DNA of 64,000 nucleotides from positions 1-64,000 of the forward strand of contig JBMNCQ010000074.1 of assembly GCA_049366715.1 (NCBI GenBank), given 5' to 3'. The notes beneath the pieces were generated by a model, which was given only the letters and a program-made list of their open reading frames with translations, was not told the DNA's origin and made no database searches. Of the stretch, positions 6,098 through 15,001 are shown one piece after another (the first letter of the stretch is position 1; each line of letters starts with the position of its first letter). A program made the translations under genes and the position numbers. This DNA is from JBMNCQ01 sp049366715. Lineage in GTDB: Bacteria > Bacillota > Peptococcia > Peptococcales > BICA1-8.

Positions 6098-8536
6098 ATG
6101 TTCGAAAGATTTACGGAAAGAGCCCAAAAAGTCCTGCATTTTGCCCAGGAAGAAGCTAGAAACCTTAAACATCCCGCCATAGGGACAGAACATATTCTTT
6201 TAGGATTGCTGCGGGAAGGAGAGGGTGTAGGCGCTAAGGCCTTAATTGCCCTGGGGATAGAATTAAGTAATGTTAAGGATACCGTAAATAAGCTGGTTAA
6301 AGCAGGGCAGGATAATATAGGTAATTTTGAATTAGGTTTTACACCCAGAGCCAAAAAAGTAATCGGCTTGGCCCAGGATGAAGCAGTAAAATGGGGTGTT
6401 AATTATGTAGGTACTGAACATATTCTCCTGGGATTAATAAGAGAGGGTGAAGGTGTCGCGGCTCAGGTTCTGCTGGACCTGGGAGCGAATCCGGATAAGA
6501 TCAGAAAACAGGTATTGGCTTTTTTAGGAGGAGTACCGAATAATGATAGCGGAGGAACCGGCAGAAAAGGGGCCAAAGGGTCTGCGACTCAAACCAAAAC
6601 GCCAACATTAGATGAATTCGGCAGAGATTTAACGATTATGGCTAAAGATAGCAAAATCGACCCTGTTATCGGGAGGCAGCAGGAAATCGAGAGGGTAATC
6701 CAGGTATTAAGCCGGCGGACAAAAAATAATCCTGTTTTAATAGGTGAACCGGGCGTCGGTAAAACTGCTATCGCCGAAGGGTTAGCCCAAAAGATAATCG
6801 ATGGCAATGTGCCGGAAGTACTTAAGGAAAAAAGAGTAGTGGCTTTGGACATGGGGTCTTTAGTCGCTGGTTCTAAATACCGGGGGGAATTTGAAGAGCG
6901 TTTAAAAAAGGTTATGGAGGAAATCAGGCAGGTAGGTAATGTTATCCTGTTTATTGATGAAATGCATACTTTAATCGGGGCCGGCGCGGCAGAAGGGGCT
7001 ATTGATGCGGCAAATATTCTTAAGCCTGCTCTGGCCAAAGGGGAACTGCAGACAATAGGTGCCACTACCCTTGATGAATATCGAAAATACGTTGAAAAAG
7101 ACCCGGCGCTAGAAAGAAGGTTTCAACCTATTCAAGTAAATGAGCCGACTATTGAAGAGGCTGAGGCAATCCTCTTTGGACTTAGAGACCGCTATGAAGC
7201 TCACCATAGTGTGAAAATTACCAATGAAGCCATCAAGGCTGCCGTAAATTTATCCGACCGTTATATAACCGATAGATTCCTACCGGATAAGGCTATTGAT
7301 TTAATTGATGAGGCGTCCTCTAAAGTAAGGTTGAAGGTTCAGACCGCCCCTCCGAATTTAAAAGAGTTAGAGGAAGAAATAGAAACCTTAAGTAAGGAAA
7401 AGGAAGCCGCAGTAATGGCTCAGGAATATGAGAAGGCGGCTGAATTCAGGGATTTGGAGCAAAAAAAACGTAAAGAATTAGCAGATAAAAGAGATATTTG
7501 GAAAACGGAAAACAGAAGTAAAACGCAAATAGTAACTGATGAAGATATTGCCAATATCGTTTCCAGTTGGACCGGGATACCTGTGAGCAAGTTAGCCCAG
7601 GAAGAGACGGACAAACTTTTAAAAATGGAAATGATCCTTCACCAGCGGGTTATCGGGCAGGAAGATGCCATCAAAGCTGTTGCTAAGGCAGTGAGGAGGG
7701 CCCGTTCCGGGTTAAAAAATCCGAAAAGACCCATTGGTTCTTTTATCTTTTTGGGACCGACCGGTGTGGGTAAGACTGAGCTGGCCAGGGCTCTGGCAGA
7801 ATCTTTATTTGGTGATGAAGATTCTTTAGTCCGCATTGATATGTCTGAGTATATGGAAAAACATGCGGTTTCAAGGCTGGTAGGAGCACCTCCGGGATAT
7901 GTCGGTTATGATGAAGGCGGTCAATTAACAGAATCAGTAAGACGCAAACCTTATTCGGTTATTCTCCTGGATGAAATTGAAAAGGCTCATCCTGAAGTAT
8001 TTAATATTCTTTTACAGGTATTGGAAGACGGACGTCTTACCGACAGCAAAGGGCGGACTGTTGACTTTAGAAATACCGTATTAATTATGACTTCCAATGT
8101 AGGTGCGAGCCATCTAAAACAAACAGGACCGTTAGGTTTTACCCAGCCGTCTTCTGAAGACAATTATAAAGTAATGAAGGAAAGGGTATTGGAGGCTTTA
8201 AAACGGTCTTTTAGACCGGAATTTTTAAATAGAATTGATGAGACTATCGTATTCCATGCTCTAGAACAGGAACACATTAAAGAAATTGTAGGATTAATGC
8301 TTAAAGAACTGGAGCAAAGACTTAAAGAAAATGAGCTGGGTTTAGAAGTTACGGACAGTGCCAAAGATATCCTGGCTAAAGAAGGCTTTGATCCTACTTA
8401 CGGTGCCCGTCCTTTAAGAAGAGCTATTCAAAAATATGTTGAAGACCAGCTGGCGGAAGAAATGCTTAAGGGGACGTATCCGGCCGGGACTATTGTAAAG
8501 GTAGACGGAAATGACGGTGAAATCGTATTAAAATAG
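6098..8536 (+). CDS. clpC: ATP-dependent Clp protease ATPase subunit ClpC
   Basis: An AAA+ unfoldase of 812 residues that feeds proteins to ClpP. It begins with two Clp N-terminal repeats (FTERAQKVL, FTPRAKKVI). The first Walker A is GEPGVGKT at 216-223 and the second is GPTGVGKT at 553-560. A UVR-type middle segment (AQEYEKAAEFRD) lies between, as expected of ClpC rather than ClpA or ClpB. GGAGGTG precedes the ATG. Last gene of the CtsR operon. Confidence 0.97.
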   Translation: MFERFTERAQKVLHFAQEEARNLKHPAIGTEHILLGLLREGEGVGAKALIALGIELSNVKDTVNKLVKAGQDNIGNFELGFTPRAKKVIGLAQDEAVKWGVNYVGTEHILLGLIREGEGVAAQVLLDLGANPDKIRKQVLAFLGGVPNNDSGGTGRKGAKGSATQTKTPTLDEFGRDLTIMAKDSKIDPVIGRQQEIERVIQVLSRRTKNNPVLIGEPGVGKTAIAEGLAQKIIDGNVPEVLKEKRVVALDMGSLVAGSKYRGEFEERLKKVMEEIRQVGNVILFIDEMHTLIGAGAAEGAIDAANILKPALAKGELQTIGATTLDEYRKYVEKDPALERRFQPIQVNEPTIEEAEAILFGLRDRYEAHHSVKITNEAIKAAVNLSDRYITDRFLPDKAIDLIDEASSKVRLKVQTAPPNLKELEEEIETLSKEKEAAVMAQEYEKAAEFRDLEQKKRKELADKRDIWKTENRSKTQIVTDEDIANIVSSWTGIPVSKLAQEETDKLLKMEMILHQRVIGQEDAIKAVAKAVRRARSGLKNPKRPIGSFIFLGPTGVGKTELARALAESLFGDEDSLVRIDMSEYMEKHAVSRLVGAPPGYVGYDEGGQLTESVRRKPYSVILLDEIEKAHPEVFNILLQVLEDGRLTDSKGRTVDFRNTVLIMTSNVGASHLKQTGPLGFTQPSSEDNYKVMKERVLEALKRSFRPEFLNRIDETIVFHALEQEHIKEIVGLMLKELEQRLKENELGLEVTDSAKDILAKEGFDPTYGARPLRRAIQKYVEDQLAEEMLKGTYPAGTIVKVDGNDGEIVLK

Positions 8537-8544
8537 GCTGTTGA

Positions 8545-8682
8545 AAGGCGGCACCTAGCTGCGTTAATTTTTAGCCCAAGGCCCTAAGCGTATTTCGTAT
8601 ACGCCTCCGGTCTTGGGCTAAAAATATGCCTTATTATCCCCCACGATTATTGTACCAATCTCAATTTACGTCAGGCCGCCTT
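8545..8682. repeat. MITE-like inverted-repeat element with a central hairpin
   Basis: AAGGCGGC at 8545-8552 and its complement GCCGCCTT at 8675-8682 bound the segment. Inside is a long hairpin whose outer arms are TTTTTAGCCCAAG and CTTGGGCTAAAAA (about 8569-8625) with an inner palindromic stem GCGTAT-TTCGT-ATACGC. It begins right after the clpC stop codon. No protein is encoded. A dispersed repeat is likely, but only one copy is in this window. Confidence 0.5.
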
Positions 8683-8738
8683 AGAAGACTATTTCTTCTT
8701 CTATGAATTATAATCTATGATCTATGAACTGCATAAAG
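8671..8738 (+). repeat. Direct repeat, copy 1
   Basis: This 68-base unit, rich in the word CTATGAACT, recurs at 8937-9001 with a 3-base deletion near the start and a few substitutions. It overlaps the right end of the hairpin element. Confidence 0.85.
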
Positions 8739-8880
8739 TGTACTCACACTAGACTATAAAGCCTTACAGCAAACCTTCGGAACGGACTTCTATAACATTT
8801 ATCACAGACAAGAGGTGTTCAACAAACTTTTGAAGAATATATCCCTGTAGCATAACAGAATTTATATAAGAACCAAACAC

Positions 8881-8918
8881 AAAAAGCCAATAGTTGCAAA
8901 GACTAGCGGCTTTTTACC
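8881..8918 (+). terminator. Intrinsic terminator between clpC and radA
   Basis: AAAAAGCC at 8881-8888 pairs with GGCTTTTT at 8908-8915, with a small inner AGT/ACT stem. It is the best terminator candidate for the ctsR operon, although 340 bases after clpC. Confidence 0.6.
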
Positions 8919-8936
8919 ATTTTAAAACTGTAAAAG

Positions 8937-9001
8937 TCAGGCCTTAGAAGATTATTTCTTCTTCTATGAACTATAATCTATGATCTATGAACTGCATAAA
9001 G
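8937..9001 (+). repeat. Direct repeat, copy 2
   Basis: A 65-base copy of the unit at 8671-8738, ending with the same CTATGAACTGCATAAAG. It lies just before the radA promoter candidate. Confidence 0.85.
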
Positions 9002-9015
9002 AGCCTCCTGCTTTG

Positions 9016-9024
9016 TGGTATAAT
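9016..9024 (+). promoter_or_regulatory. Extended -10 promoter candidate for radA
   Basis: TGG-TATAAT forms an extended -10 element; no good -35 box is visible 17 bases upstream. It lies 76 bases before the radA start codon. Confidence 0.45.
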
Positions 9025-9100
9025 ATGTAAAGTATCTGTGTATAAATCTAGTAACTCGTTACCGGTAACCGGAAACCAGTTGCTATACTTTGGAGGATTT

Positions 9101-10462
9101 ATGGCTGTAAAAAATAAAGTGAAATTCTTCTGCCAGGAATGTGGATATGAGAGCCTGAAATGGTTGGGACGTTGTCCGGGCTGCAATACCTGGAATAGTT
9201 TTGTAGAGGAAATAAGCCCTACGGTAAAAGGTAAAGGCAGTCTGATTACGAACCCTGATCATAAGCCGGTACGACTCGCTCAAATCGCTGCCGATGAAAA
9301 TGAACGTATTGATACGGGGATCCCTGAGTTTAACAGAGTATTGGGCGGAGGGCTTGTTCCCGGGGCTTTGATTCTTCTGGCGGGTGACCCGGGAATAGGA
9401 AAATCGACGCTAACCTTACAAACCGTAGATAGAATTAAAGTAAACAGTCCGGTATTGTATGTTACCGGTGAGGAATCGGCAGGACAGGTTAAACTAAGAG
9501 CACAGCGATTAAATGTGAAAAATGATAATTTATTAATCTTAGCGGAAACAAATTTAGAATTAATTGAAGCTGAGGTTTTAAGGGCTGAGCCGGCTTTGGT
9601 TGTCTTGGATTCCATTCAGACAGTTTATTTAACAGAAATTTCTTCGGCTCCCGGCAGTGTTAGTCAGCTGCGGGAATGTGCGGCCCGAGTAATGCAGTGG
9701 GCTAAAACCAAAAATATTCCTGTGATCATAGTCGGGCATGTTACGAAGGACGGGGCAGTGGCGGGCCCCAGGGTATTAGAGCATATGGTTGACGCCGTCT
9801 TATACTTTGAAGGGGAACGTCATTATCAGTATAGAGTTCTAAGGGGATTAAAAAATAGATTTGGATCAACAAATGAATTAGGCATTTTTGAGATGCAGGA
9901 AAATGGTTTAATCGAGGTTAATAACCCCTCGGAGGCGTTTTTGAGCGAAAGGCCTCAAGATAGTTCCGGGTCTATTGTCGTGCCTTGCATGGAAGGTACG
10001 CGGCCCTTATTAATAGAGCTGCAGGCTTTGGTTTCCCCGAGTATTTTCGGTCAGCCCCGGAGGATTACAACGGGAACGGATTTTAACAGGGTTGCACTTA
10101 TTATGGCGGTTTTAGATAAAAGACTGGGTTTAAATTTAGGAACTTATGATGCATATATTAATATTGTAGGGGGACTAAAAATAGATGAGCCTGCCATTGA
10201 CCTGGCTATTGCAGCGGCTATTGCGTCCAGTTACAAGAATGTTGTTGCAGAAAAACGCATGGTTGTTTTTGGTGAAATCGGTTTAACGGGAGAAGTTAGA
10301 GCTGTAAACCATCTGGAAAAGAGACTAAGTGAAGCCCGTAAGCTGGGTTTTACAAAAGGGATTATTCCGCTGGGGAACACAAAAAATAAAGATGTTTTTC
10401 CAATTGAGATCATTGGTGTTAAAACAGTAAGTGAGGCATTGGAAATTATTCTGGGGGGATAG
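9101..10462 (+). CDS. radA: DNA repair protein RadA
   Basis: A RecA-like helicase that helps process recombination intermediates; 453 residues, full length. An N-terminal zinc ribbon is formed by C11, C14, C25 and C28. Walker A is GDPGIGKST at 95-103. The RadA-specific KNRFG motif is at 251-255 and is followed by the Lon-like C-terminal domain (GGLKIDEPAIDLAIA). The ATG at 9101 follows TGGAGG; the open frame reaches further upstream but that part is not family-like. It lies 6 bases before disA. Confidence 0.97.
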   Translation: MAVKNKVKFFCQECGYESLKWLGRCPGCNTWNSFVEEISPTVKGKGSLITNPDHKPVRLAQIAADENERIDTGIPEFNRVLGGGLVPGALILLAGDPGIGKSTLTLQTVDRIKVNSPVLYVTGEESAGQVKLRAQRLNVKNDNLLILAETNLELIEAEVLRAEPALVVLDSIQTVYLTEISSAPGSVSQLRECAARVMQWAKTKNIPVIIVGHVTKDGAVAGPRVLEHMVDAVLYFEGERHYQYRVLRGLKNRFGSTNELGIFEMQENGLIEVNNPSEAFLSERPQDSSGSIVVPCMEGTRPLLIELQALVSPSIFGQPRRITTGTDFNRVALIMAVLDKRLGLNLGTYDAYINIVGGLKIDEPAIDLAIAAAIASSYKNVVAEKRMVVFGEIGLTGEVRAVNHLEKRLSEARKLGFTKGIIPLGNTKNKDVFPIEIIGVKTVSEALEIILGG

Positions 10463-10468
10463 CTATTG

Positions 10469-11536
10469 ATGGATAAAACTTATGAGGAAATATTGATTGA
10501 GGCCTTAAAAGTAGTTGCTCCTGGGACAAAACTGAGACAAGGGCTGGAGGATATCCTGCGGGCCAAAACAGGAGCATTAATTATAATCGGAGATAGTTCC
10601 GACGTAATGGAGATTGTTGAAGGCGGGTTTCAGATAAATGCATCTTTTTCACCCTCTTATTTATATGAACTTGCTAAAATGGACGGAGCAATAATCTTAA
10701 ATAGAGAAGTTAGTAAGATTTTAATCGCGAATGCTCAATTAGTACCTGCTTCAACCATTCCTTCCACGGAGACAGGGATAAGACACCGGACGGCAGAACG
10801 GGTTGCCCGTCAAACCAATGAATTGGTAATATCAATTTCCCAGCGCAGAAATGTAATTACACTGTACAAAGGAGTGATTAAATATTATTTGCGTGATATT
10901 AGCGTAATCTTGACCAAGTCTAATCAGGCTATTCAAATTTTAGAAAAATATAAAGCAGTTTTGGACAGAGCGCTGAATAATTTGAGCGCTTTAGAATATG
11001 ATGATCTTGTCACGGTGTTTGACGTGGTTAAAGTGTTACAAAGAACAGAGATGGTAATAAGAATTGTCAAAGAGCTGGAGAAATATATTACGGAGCTGGG
11101 GATAGAAGGACGGCTTATTAAGATGCAGGTGGAAGAACTGGTTGATAATGTTGAGGATGAGGGTTTAAGGGTAATCAAAGATTATAATCAAAATGAAAGA
11201 AAACCGGAAGCTGTTTTAAATAATATCCGTGTATGGTCTTCGGAAGAGCTTCTGGATTTATCTAATATCGCCCGGGAACTAGGCTTTATTTTGAATCATA
11301 ACAATATCGATATAACTGTATCGTCCCGGGGGTTCAGGCTGCTCAATAAAATACCGCGGCTGCCCGTGCAGGTAATTGAAAATCTCCTGCAGTCTTTTGA
11401 AAATTTCCAAAGTATTCTGGATGCCAGTATCGAAGAGTTAGACGAGGTAGAAGGAATCGGAGAGGTTAGAGCCAGAAATATTAAGGACGGCTTGAGGAGG
11501 CTGCGGGAGCAGATATTTCTCGATCGTCACATTTAA
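10469..11536 (+). CDS. disA: DNA integrity scanning protein, diadenylate cyclase DisA
   Basis: It makes cyclic di-AMP from two ATP and pauses at branched DNA. The 355 residues contain the catalytic DAC domain with DGA at 72-74 and RHR at 105-107. A helical middle part and a C-terminal helix-hairpin-helix (VEGIGEVRARNI) for DNA contact follow. CTGGGGGG precedes the ATG at 10469; a TTG one codon earlier is possible. Joined to radA in an apparent operon, as in many Firmicutes. RadA is known to inhibit DisA in Bacillus. Confidence 0.97.
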   Translation: MDKTYEEILIEALKVVAPGTKLRQGLEDILRAKTGALIIIGDSSDVMEIVEGGFQINASFSPSYLYELAKMDGAIILNREVSKILIANAQLVPASTIPSTETGIRHRTAERVARQTNELVISISQRRNVITLYKGVIKYYLRDISVILTKSNQAIQILEKYKAVLDRALNNLSALEYDDLVTVFDVVKVLQRTEMVIRIVKELEKYITELGIEGRLIKMQVEELVDNVEDEGLRVIKDYNQNERKPEAVLNNIRVWSSEELLDLSNIARELGFILNHNNIDITVSSRGFRLLNKIPRLPVQVIENLLQSFENFQSILDASIEELDEVEGIGEVRARNIKDGLRRLREQIFLDRHI

Positions 11537-11540
11537 GAAA

Positions 11541-11582
11541 GAAGCTTGAAAAGCGGCAGCCGGCTGCTGCCTTGCAAGCTTC
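11541..11582 (+). repeat. Hairpin downstream of disA
   Basis: GAAGCTTG and CAAGCTTC flank inner arms AAG.GGCAGC / GCTGC..CTT. No T-run follows, so its role is unclear; an RNA stabilising hairpin is possible. The remainder of the 11537-11758 spacer shows nothing else. Confidence 0.5.
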
Positions 11583-11758
11583 TCCTGCAGATAACCTTTA
11601 CCGGGCGCATTTTCCTTTTGTTTCTTGCGGCATGTAAAGGGCCCTTTCGGTTTATACTAGAAAATAAAATAGATATTTCGGCATATTTTCCCCGCAAGTG
11701 AATATATATTATTTTGTGTTCATATTTTACCGCCTGGAATATGTTGATCTCATATAGC

Positions 11759-11785
11759 AAAAAACTCGCCGGAGGCGAGTTTTTA
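11759..11785. terminator. Bidirectional terminator between disA and the minus-strand gene
   Basis: AAAAAACTCGCC-GGA-GGCGAGTTTTT has A and T runs on both sides, so it can act in both directions. It overlaps the last codon of the converging gene. Confidence 0.88.
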
Positions 11786-12178
11786 TGTAAGGTTAAAAAA
11801 ACGCAGGGTTTTTATTTTCTGGTGTTCTTTAGTGAGCACTTCTTCCAGATCTAGGCCTAATGCGTTGCAGAGACCGGTTAGATAGAATAAATTTTTACCT
11901 AATTCCTGTTCAATCACTTCTCTGCAATGTTCGCACAACATTCCATCGACCTGATTGGAGAGAAGGGCTTTAATATTTGCAATATCGGAGTTATTAGGAA
12001 TCTTATTTTTTTCACCTTGAATCTGGACGCAGCCGCACTGGGTAACAGCTTTGGTTATAGCCCGGTTGATACGGGCATTTGTTTCTTGGGTTTTTGATAA
12101 AATATCTAAAATACTTTGATGTCTTATTAAGTATTGCTCTACGGTTTTTTGAAAGTCTTTACACATGGAATCTGTCAC
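11783..12178 (-). CDS. Hypothetical protein with CxC and CxxC motifs and a MazG-like C-terminus
   Basis: I do not recognise this 131-residue protein with certainty. It has a CGC motif at C48/C50 and CEHC at C82/C85, which could bind a metal. The C-terminal stretch ELGKNLFYLTGLCNALGLDLEEVL resembles the helical end of MazG-type nucleotide pyrophosphohydrolases, but the MazG ExxE catalytic motif is not evident. No signal peptide. The start is GTG at 12178, with AGGAG about 10 bases upstream on the minus strand. It converges on disA and diverges from carD, so it has its own promoter somewhere in 12179-12320. Confidence 0.75.
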   Translation of the reverse strand: MTDSMCKDFQKTVEQYLIRHQSILDILSKTQETNARINRAITKAVTQCGCVQIQGEKNKIPNNSDIANIKALLSNQVDGMLCEHCREVIEQELGKNLFYLTGLCNALGLDLEEVLTKEHQKIKTLRFFNLT

Positions 12179-12324
12179 TTAAACCACTCCTCTTCGCGGG
12201 TTCCTGTTAGTATTATAGAGCGGTAGTAATTATCATGTCAACGTAATAAGCAAACTATTTCTCCCATAAATTTTCATCACTAAGATGCTGCGAAATTAAA
12301 AAATTAATATTCAGTTAAAAGATA

Positions 12325-12354
12325 TTGACTTTTATTAAAACAGCATGATATAAT
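12325..12354 (+). promoter_or_regulatory. Sigma-A promoter of carD
   Basis: TTGACT at 12325-12330, an 18-base spacer, and a perfect TATAAT at 12349-12354; 67 bases before the start codon. Confidence 0.8.
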
Positions 12355-12421
12355 TATTAAATTTTGACACATTGACATATTTCTGATAAAATATTTACAA
12401 ACCTATTCTGGAGGTGAAAAA

Positions 12422-12898
12422 ATGTTTAAAATAGGAGATAAAGTAGTTTATCCTATGCATGGAGCCGGCGTTATTGAAGCAATCGAAGAAAAAGAAGTGC
12501 TTGGCGATAAACGTAGTTACTATATTATGAAGATGCCTTTTGGAAATATGAAAGTAATGATTCCTATTGATAATATTAAAGAAATAGGTCTGAGACAGGT
12601 TGTAAAATCAGAAGATGTTAATAAGGTTATTTCCATCCTCCAGGATACAGATGATTCAATGTCAACAAATTGGAATCGCCGCTATCGTGCCAATCTGGAA
12701 AAGATAAAAAGCGGCGATATCTATGAGGTGGCTGAAGTTGTGCGCAATCTTACCATAAGAGATAAAGAAAAAGGACTCTCTACAGGAGAGAGAAAAATGC
12801 TTGAAAATGCAAGACAGATTTTGATTAGTGAATTGGTGTTGGCGAAAGAGGAAAAAGAAGATTCTATAAAGAATATGTTAGAAGAACTTTTTGCATAA
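12422..12898 (+). CDS. CarD/CdnL-family RNA polymerase-binding regulator
   Basis: A 158-residue protein that binds the RNA polymerase beta subunit and stabilises open promoter complexes in its family. The N-terminal RNAP-interaction domain begins FKIGDKVVYPMHGAGVI, the family signature. The rest is helical, with the TGERKMLENAR segment typical of the CarD DNA-binding part. GGAGGTG precedes the ATG. It is a single-gene unit with a strong promoter and a terminator. Confidence 0.93.
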   Translation: MFKIGDKVVYPMHGAGVIEAIEEKEVLGDKRSYYIMKMPFGNMKVMIPIDNIKEIGLRQVVKSEDVNKVISILQDTDDSMSTNWNRRYRANLEKIKSGDIYEVAEVVRNLTIRDKEKGLSTGERKMLENARQILISELVLAKEEKEDSIKNMLEELFA

Positions 12899-12902
12899 AA
12901 TT

Positions 12903-12928
12903 ACCAGGTTTTCCTGGTAGTTTTTTTG
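12903..12928 (+). terminator. Intrinsic terminator after carD
   Basis: ACCAGG-TTTT-CCTGGT followed by AG and seven T, directly after the stop codon. Confidence 0.9.
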
Positions 12929-13142
12929 GGTAAAATATTATGTATGAATTTTCTAAGGAATAAAGAATGTAAGCTTTTCGTTAAAACATGGCAGGGCGAA
13001 AGAATATATTAAGTGGACAGGGTTTTTTTTAGTTTACTGGAATAATATAAGATATAATACAAATCATTTATCTTTTCAGCGGTTACATTTGGAAAAACAG
13101 GTAAATTTTTTATAAAATTGCTTTAATAATCTTTACCTGTTC

Positions 13143-13172
13143 TTGAAAGAAGTATACTTTCTAGCGTATAAT
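13143..13172 (+). promoter_or_regulatory. Sigma-A promoter of the PIN-TRAM gene
   Basis: TTGAAA at 13143-13148, 18 bases, TATAAT at 13167-13172. The start codon lies 41 bases downstream. The preceding 12929-13142 shows no other feature. Confidence 0.75.
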
Positions 13173-13212
13173 GTAAACTAAAGCTTGTATTACCCGGGAA
13201 GGGGGTGACAAA

Positions 13213-14316
13213 ATGATAAAGAAGCTGGTCAGAGTAGGGATAGGACTTGCATGTGCTGCCGGAGGATTGTATTTAGGTTATTTTACGTCCCGCACATTTG
13301 CTCTTCCGGCTAATAATGAGATTAAGATTGCATTAATGATCTTTCCGGGGATTATTTTAGGTTTAATTGGGTTTAGTATTGCTCCTAGAATAATTCGGTG
13401 GGTATTGCAGATGACAGGATGGATTGAAGGAAACTTACAAAAAATGCCCATTCAAGATTTACTTGGTGGTGCTATTGGTTTGATTATTGGACTCATAATA
13501 GCTACTTTTATAGGTAATTCTTTTTCAAGGATTCCTTTCGTCGGTTCATACATTCCTATATTTGCCAGTTTGCTGCTTGGTTATATCGGTATGAGTGTAG
13601 GGGCTAAAAAGAAGGAAGACCTTTTAGGGGTATTTTCCGTATTTAAGTTTGGCACGAAGGATAAAACAAATAAAAATGAGGCTAAACCTAAGCATAAGAT
13701 ATTAGATACCAGTGTAATTATTGACGGACGTATTGCAGATATTTGCAAAACAGGATTTGTTGAAGGGCCGTTGGTTATCCCGAACTTCGTTTTAGAAGAA
13801 TTGCGGCATATCGCTGACTCCTCCGATGTTTTGAAAAGAAACCGGGGACGCAGAGGACTGGATATCTTAAATAAAATTCGTAAAGAATTGGATATTGCGG
13901 TTCAGATTTCCAATATGGACTTTGACGATATTGCAGAAGTAGATTCAAAGCTCGTTAAACTTGCCCAGGTATTAGAAGGATTTGTTGTAACCAACGATTA
14001 CAACTTAAATAAAGTAGCTGAATTGCAAGGAGTAAGGGTTTTAAATATCAATGAACTAGCAAATGCCATTAAACCGGTGGTTCTGCCCGGAGAAGAAATG
14101 ATTGTTCAGATTATAAAGGATGGGAAAGAATCCGGTCAGGGAGTTGCTTATCTTGATGACGGCACAATGATTGTTGTTGAAAACGGTAGACGAATGATTG
14201 GCGAAACTGTGAATGTTCTGGTTACAAGTGTTCTGCAGACAGCAGCGGGCAGAATGATTTTTGCTAAGGTGAAAGAAGAACGCAGAGGTTTAAATGAGGT
14301 GGAGGGTATTGTTTAA
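13213..14316 (+). CDS. PIN and TRAM domain membrane protein (YacL-like)
   Basis: A 367-residue predicted membrane-anchored nuclease. The first about 130 residues hold roughly four membrane segments. A PIN domain follows with acidic residues D165 and D171 (ILDTSVIIDG), LEE near 195 and ND at 261-262. The C-terminus fits a TRAM RNA-binding domain. B. subtilis YacL has the same design and the same neighbours. GGGGGTG precedes the ATG. The gene overlaps the start of ispD, so the two are probably coupled. The RNA target is unknown. Confidence 0.9.
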   Translation: MIKKLVRVGIGLACAAGGLYLGYFTSRTFALPANNEIKIALMIFPGIILGLIGFSIAPRIIRWVLQMTGWIEGNLQKMPIQDLLGGAIGLIIGLIIATFIGNSFSRIPFVGSYIPIFASLLLGYIGMSVGAKKKEDLLGVFSVFKFGTKDKTNKNEAKPKHKILDTSVIIDGRIADICKTGFVEGPLVIPNFVLEELRHIADSSDVLKRNRGRRGLDILNKIRKELDIAVQISNMDFDDIAEVDSKLVKLAQVLEGFVVTNDYNLNKVAELQGVRVLNINELANAIKPVVLPGEEMIVQIIKDGKESGQGVAYLDDGTMIVVENGRRMIGETVNVLVTSVLQTAAGRMIFAKVKEERRGLNEVEGIV

Positions 14317-15001
14317 TACAGTTGTAATAATTGTGGCCGCCGGCCAAGGAAAAAGAATGGGGGCGCATATTAATAAACAATATCTTAAACTTTTGGACAG
14401 GCCTGTTCTCGCTTATTCTTTGGAAGCTTTTGAAAGTCATCCCTTTATCCAGGGGATGATCATAGTCGCCAAAGAGGATGAAATACCGTTGTGCAGGGAA
14501 GAAATTTTAGGGCCTTATAAATTTAGTAAGGTGATGGATATTGTACCGGGGGGCAAAGAAAGACAGGACTCGGTTTGGGCGGGTATTAAAGCTTTGCCTG
14601 ATGAGTGTGAACTTGTGGTCGTGCACGATGGTGCACGGCCACTTATTACGCCCGATATCATCACAAATACCCATAAGGCTGCCCGGGAAACGGGAGCGGC
14701 CATTGCTGCAGTACCTGTAAAGGAGACCATAAAACGGGTATCTCTTTATAATAATGTAATTCGTACAATACCCCGCCAGGAACTTTGGTCCGTTCAAACC
14801 CCCCAGGTATTTAAGAAAGATATTCTGGTGGCTGCTTATGAAAATGCTCATCAAAAAGGCATTCGGGGGACAGATGATGCTTCTCTGGTTGAGTCTATAC
14901 GGAAAGAGGTTAAAGTAGTAATGGGCAGCTATGAAAATATTAAAATTACGACCCCGGAGGATTTAACTCTAGGTGCTTCTATATTGCAGAGGAGGAAATA
15001 A
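14309..15001 (+). CDS. ispD: 2-C-methyl-D-erythritol 4-phosphate cytidylyltransferase
   Basis: Third step of the non-mevalonate isoprenoid pathway, transferring CMP from CTP to MEP. The N-terminal nucleotide loop AAGQGKRMG and the VVVHDGARPL motif are clear. The TTG at 14309 gives the usual short N-terminus and has AGGTGG upstream. An ATG at 14294 (AGAGG upstream) would add five residues and is a real alternative. It overlaps the preceding gene and shares one base with ispF. Confidence 0.94.
   Translation: MFNTVVIIVAAGQGKRMGAHINKQYLKLLDRPVLAYSLEAFESHPFIQGMIIVAKEDEIPLCREEILGPYKFSKVMDIVPGGKERQDSVWAGIKALPDECELVVVHDGARPLITPDIITNTHKAARETGAAIAAVPVKETIKRVSLYNNVIRTIPRQELWSVQTPQVFKKDILVAAYENAHQKGIRGTDDASLVESIRKEVKVVMGSYENIKITTPEDLTLGASILQRRK

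Noticed and set aside
6589..7065. 158-codon minus-strand frame inside clpC
   Set aside because: Antisense to the first AAA domain of ClpC, without start signals.
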